Notes under the pieces: generated by a model | The model's database searches: none | What the model was told of the DNA's origin: nothing | Seen by the model: the letters and a program-made list of their open reading frames with translations, nothing else | Position numbers and translations under genes: made by a program | Part shown: in pieces, positions 63,143 to 64,000 of the stretch | Layout: each line of letters starts with the position of its first letter | Position numbering within the stretch: the first letter of the stretch is position 1 | Assembly: GCA_016721085.1 (NCBI GenBank) | Contig: JADKJI010000003.1 | Location: 1 to 64,000 of the forward strand | Source of the DNA: Chitinophagaceae bacterium | GTDB taxonomy: Bacteria > Bacteroidota > Bacteroidia > Chitinophagales > Chitinophagaceae | DNA: 64,000 bases | Direction: 5' to 3'

Positions 63143-64000
63143 TTACTTAGCGGGTTGGTTCTCCGGACGCAGAGAGCGAACTGTTTTACCAGCTTGCCAC
63201 ATTTCGCTATCACGAAGTTCTTTCAGTTCCACTTCCAATTTCTCTCTGTAATCAGGTTGAGAGTTAAGGTCGATGGAACGTTGGCTTTCTTTTCCTGTTG
63301 CAACGCTTTCATACAATTCTTTGAAAACAGGAGCTGTTGCATCACGGAATTTCTTCCACCAATCCAATGCACCACGTTGAGCAGTCGTTGAACAGTTGGC
63401 GTACATCCAGTCCATACCATTTTCAGCAACCAATGGCATGAGTGATTGAGTCAACTCTTCCACAGTTTCATTGAATGCTTCAGAAGGAGTATGTCCTTTA
63501 TCACGCAATACCTGATACTGTGCAGCAAAGATACCCTGGATGGCACCCATCAATGTACCACGCTCCCCTGTAAGATCGCTATATACTTCTTTACGGAAAT
63601 CTGTTTCAAAAAGATAACCGCTACCTACAGCGATTCCTAATGCAATAACACGCTCTTTTGCTTTTCCTGTTGCATCCTGGAAGATGGCATAAGAACTGTT
63701 CAATCCACGTCCTTGAAGGAACATGCGGCGCAATGAAGTACCAGATCCTTTAGGAGCTACGAGGAATACGTCAACATCTTTTGGAGGAACGATTCCTGTT
63801 TGTGTATTGAAAGTGATACCAAAGCCATGAGAGAAATACAAAGCCTTACCAGGAGTAAGATGCTTTTGTACAGTTGGCCACAATGCTATCTGTGCAGCAT
63901 CGCTTAACAGGTAACAGATGATAGTACCACGTTGCAATGCTTCTTCTATTTCAAATAATGTTTCGCCAGGAACAAAACCATCTTTTACAGCTTTATCCCA
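63143..64000 (-). CDS. ilvC: Ketol-acid reductoisomerase, partial (C-terminal 286 residues)
   Basis: The frame is open to the right edge of the window. Visible are WDKAVKDGFVPGETLFEIEE A, GIVPPKDVDVFLVAPKGSGT SLRRMF, VIALGIAVGSGYLFETDFRK EVYSDLTGERGTLMGAIQGI FAAQYQVL (metal ligands), and QPDYREKLEVELKELRDSEM W near the C-terminus. The long C-terminal part indicates the class II enzyme. It converts acetolactate to dihydroxyisovalerate using NADPH and magnesium in branched-chain amino acid synthesis. The N-terminal Rossmann domain is outside the window. ilvA follows. Confidence 0.95.
   Translation of the reverse strand, partial: WDKAVKDGFVPGETLFEIEEALQRGTIICYLLSDAAQIALWPTVQKHLTPGKALYFSHGFGITFNTQTGIVPPKDVDVFLVAPKGSGTSLRRMFLQGRGLNSSYAIFQDATGKAKERVIALGIAVGSGYLFETDFRKEVYSDLTGERGTLMGAIQGIFAAQYQVLRDKGHTPSEAFNETVEELTQSLMPLVAENGMDWMYANCSTTAQRGALDWWKKFRDATAPVFKELYESVATGKESQRSIDLNSQPDYREKLEVELKELRDSEMWQAGKTVRSLRPENQPAK

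Noticed and set aside
1..64000. tRNA or rRNA genes
   Set aside because: No cloverleaf-like or rRNA-like stretch was recognised by eye; a tRNAscan search would settle it.

Overview
The window looks like a chromosome segment from a Bacteroidota bacterium, most plausibly a Chitinophagaceae-type member. Reasons: a complete 14-subunit nuoA-N complex I locus with a shortened NuoG, a TonB/ExbB/ExbD1/ExbD2 cluster, Tat-exported Gfo/Idh/MocA oxidoreductase plus sugar isomerase, a DUF4836-type lipoprotein, TAnnTTTG promoter elements, and outer-membrane beta-barrel receptors. No rRNA, tRNA or CRISPR array was seen. Most assignments rest on protein motifs read by eye; no database search was run.

Layout. 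1-13.7 kb: nearly every gene is broken by many one-base indels although the protein sequence between indels is well preserved. Recognisable are an exopolysaccharide export set (flippase-like, Wzc/GumC-like, Wza-like), a response regulator, an unidentified membrane protein, a type II NADH dehydrogenase, a fatty acid desaturase, a sugar MFS transporter with murQ, a small membrane protein and a TonB-dependent receptor. Low-quality consensus near a contig end is the likeliest cause. 13.2-19 kb: Gfo/Idh/MocA oxidoreductase, sugar phosphate isomerase, parvulin-type PPIase, ORF6N protein and mnmE. 19.1-23.2 kb: an exbB-exbD-exbD-tonB-tonB operon. 23.5-27.6 kb: a HEXXH metalloprotease and a MacB-like permease. 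27.7-42.9 kb: complex I, interrupted by an NTF2-like gene and a dead four-helix-bundle (IVP-like) gene. 43-52 kb: TPR protein, PstS-like lipoprotein, a third TonB, PAP2 phosphatase, low-molecular-weight phosphatase, hisS and DUF4836. 52-64 kb: a small ABC transporter, a REP-associated transposase flanked by palindromes, serine hydrolase, thiolase, rlmN, an S4 pseudouridine synthase, methyltransferase, RluA-type synthase, ilvA and partial ilvC.

The most unusual feature is the non-coding layer. Spacers are filled with at least a dozen short repeat families (labelled A-N here): runs of AATTTGAAAATTTG, TTCCCTACTTCC, GACTCCCGACTCCTGAC, GTTCAAGAAGTTCC, GCCTAAAGCCTAAGGC and others, a large hairpin built on CCGCAGAGACGCGGAGACGC, and the palindrome TCCGCCGCGGCGGA. 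They usually begin exactly at or within a few bases of stop codons. Three unrelated proteins (NuoI, RlmN, the RluA-type synthase) end in Val-Gln-stop encoded by the same repeat start, GTTCAATAG. Two repeat families lie in frame inside hisS, one encodes the tail of the phosphatase before it, and one abuts the FtsX-like permease where its ATG should be. Together this suggests a repeat population that settles at gene ends and sometimes becomes coding sequence.
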